Shown piece after piece: positions 62,207 through 64,000 of a stretch of 64,000 nt of DNA. Made by a program: the position numbers and the translations under genes. A model generated the notes under the pieces. It was not told where the DNA came from. It worked only from the letters and a program-made list of their open reading frames with translations, and searched no databases. Position 1 is the first letter of the stretch, and the number at the start of each line of letters is the position of its first letter. Source of the DNA: Balanoglossus misakiensis (taxonomy: Eukaryota; Hemichordata); assembly GCA_040954595.2 (NCBI GenBank), contig CM082576.2, positions 17,360,001 through 17,424,000 of the forward strand, given 5' to 3'.

Positions 62207-62325
62207 ATGCAGAACAGCAGCTCCGCTTCTAACCACCAAGAAGTTGCTCCACCCAAGTCCAAGTCTGCAGCAACTCAATGCACCACAAAAGCAACGCAAA
62301 ATGGCGAACGCCGCACCATTCACCG
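62207..62325 (+). CDS. Candidate first coding exon of an unknown gene running right
   Basis: ATG is followed by 38 open codons (MQNSSSASNHQEVAPPKSKS and on, ending GERRTIHR) to a consensus-like donor GTATGT in phase 2. No similarity is recognised and no continuation was found before 64000, so this may be chance. Confidence 0.15.
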
Positions 62326-62412
62326 GTATGTAGTTGGTACTATAGTGGATGACTGAATAGATGGACGGACGGACAGGCAGACGCGAATGAATGGATGGAT
62401 GGATGGATTGGT

Positions 62413-62540
62413 GAATGAATGAATGAATGAATGAATGAATGAATGAATGAATGAATGAATGAATGAATGAATGAATGAATGAATGAATGAATGAATGAAT
62501 GAATGAATGAATGAATGAATGAATGAATGAATGAATGAAT
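62413..62540 (+). repeat. (GAAT)32 microsatellite
   Basis: About 32 nearly perfect GAAT units occupy 128 bp, preceded by a short GGAT run. The uninterrupted state suggests recent expansion. An open frame of His-Ser-Phe-Ile repeats on the other strand is a by-product. Confidence 0.95.
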
Positions 62541-64000
62541 CAAGGATTGAAAAAAATGCATATAAAAGTTGTACATGTGTATAGTTTAATTTGGTCCGAG
62601 TCCTTCAGTAACAAGCAAAGATTGCACACCTCTCCAAACATCCTCATTTTTAAAAATTGGGTGACTTGCCTAAAACACCCAATGACACCCATTGCTATGC
62701 TAAAAATCCGAGAAATGTAAAGTTTTTCTACGTAAATTTACAAAATATTCAAAGAATTACATGAGATGGATGATGATTTGAAAAAAATGGCACTGCAAGA
62801 TATTAGCGCTGCTCTTTGGTTTCTGACGTCCGTTTGTGAAAATTTAGACATATTTACAGGCTATGACAAAATAAGAAAAAGTGCATGGGCCGGCAACAGT
62901 GTTTGACAACATTGCCGGAGTTATCCGAGATTCGATGATACAATTAACGGAACTGCTTTTACCAGATTCAATATCATTCAGTGAGATCATCGTGGACGCT
63001 TTCTCCGATCTGCCAAATGAAGTCGGTAGTCTCAGCTGACAGAAATCAGGCGTAAAACATTCTCCGGTGTATGGGCTTGCCACAGTTCTACGACCTTGCG
63101 TGTTTCACAGTGCTGTCAGGAAAATGTGACGAAACTGCAAAATGTACATGGCCTTTTATGTCATAGTTTGTTCAGTCAGCGTTTATAATTTGGATGTTCT
63201 CGGTAGAAGAATTCGGATTTGAAATTTAATTGCTTTACAATTGTTTCAATCTGTATAGCGGTGATGCGACAACAAAACTGTATTGTATCAATTAGTCGAT
63301 TTGTAATTGAGAATATTTTCATTTTTCTGATTTTTGATATTTTATATCAATGAATTTTAAATACGAAAATAGAAAGAAAACACAATGTTCCAATACTATT
63401 TCAGTTACGAAGTCTAAAATATTGGAGGGTCAGCACTTTTCTTGCTCTCCTCGAGCTCATGCTATAGTTTTATGGTGAAAATATCCGAACAGCTCAAGCA
63501 TAGCGACATACTAGTTATAGTTTTTCTTAACTGTTAGCCATGCCCATCAGAGGTGAAAATGAAAATTTAATTCGTGAACAATTTAGCTTTCCGTGTTTTG
63601 TCCGATAGATGTATGATTGTGGAAATGCTTTTGAAATGTCGGGTCAATAAACCTTGCTATATTAAAACTCATGTCTGTGGTTGACACACGGGTTATCTCA
63701 GGAGGTTACCGAGGTCGGACCCGGCGGAATGTCCTTCGCATGCATTAATTCATTGTGAAAATCTTCCTCAGTGAGACCACTTTCTCTCGACTTTGACGTT
63801 TTTAAGTCAAGCCATCATACTTCATATCCCCAGCGACTTTTGACATTGACAGAAACAATCAGACTTCAAAATTTCGCGGTCGGGAGAAGTCTGAAGTTTT
63901 GAAGTGAGAAATCCTAATTTTGAAGTGAAACATTTCTGCCAAAGTCTTTATTTAGAAAGGTGATTTTGAAGATGTTGGGGTGATATCTTATAGAAAGAAA
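62541..64000. other. Right-hand flank
   Basis: No exon, RNA gene or clear repeat family was recognised on either strand. An AATAAA occurs near 63646 without an assignable upstream gene. Confidence 0.5.

Noticed and set aside
62340-62576. Open frame of repeated His-Ser-Phe-Ile on the minus strand
   Set aside because: It is a translation of the (GAAT)n microsatellite, not a gene.

Overview
This is a eukaryotic genomic window. Genes are split by GT-AG introns, introns are long and full of foldback repeats, there is no operon-like packing, and the base composition is AT-rich with simple repeats. Protein similarity points to an invertebrate deuterostome, such as a hemichordate, echinoderm or cephalochordate. 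The species is inferred, not shown. I rebuilt exons by hand from protein similarity, splice dinucleotides and phase bookkeeping; no alignment program was run.

Two protein genes account for almost all real coding sequence. (1) On the + strand, 6375-13162, four exons encode a complete TGF-beta 1/2/3-class proprotein of 442 aa: signal peptide, LAP prodomain with an RGD, RRRKR cleavage site and a nine-cysteine ligand. A TATA box lies at 6242. (2) On the - strand, from 54855 down to 22524 (or, with two less certain exons, to 17498), about 27-29 exons encode a TTLL5-type tubulin polyglutamylase of about 1,410 aa. The genes are convergent, tail to tail, as TGFB3 and TTLL5 are on human chromosome 14, so this looks like retained ancestral linkage.

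The most interesting feature is inside TTLL5. Two tandem, homologous exons (33606-33717 and 33306-33426) have the same asymmetric phases. Using either one keeps the frame. Splicing both together makes a TAA stop exactly at the junction, and skipping both gives an early TGA. Retaining the 179-nt intron between them is also in frame. A 26-nt microexon (35702-35727) is needed to keep frame elsewhere in the gene.

The rest is repeat-rich. It holds six copies of a ~350-bp giant-hairpin MITE, several other foldback families bounded by TTAA (piggyBac-like target choice), G-run-rich elements with terminal inverted repeats, and a ~1-kb compound of foldback modules present twice in inverted and circularly permuted order. 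There are also a tRNA-derived SINE, an internally deleted CR1/L2-like LINE, and one 5S rRNA gene inside TTLL5 intron 2. The outer flanks (1-6.2 kb and 55-64 kb) hold repeats and no gene I can support firmly.
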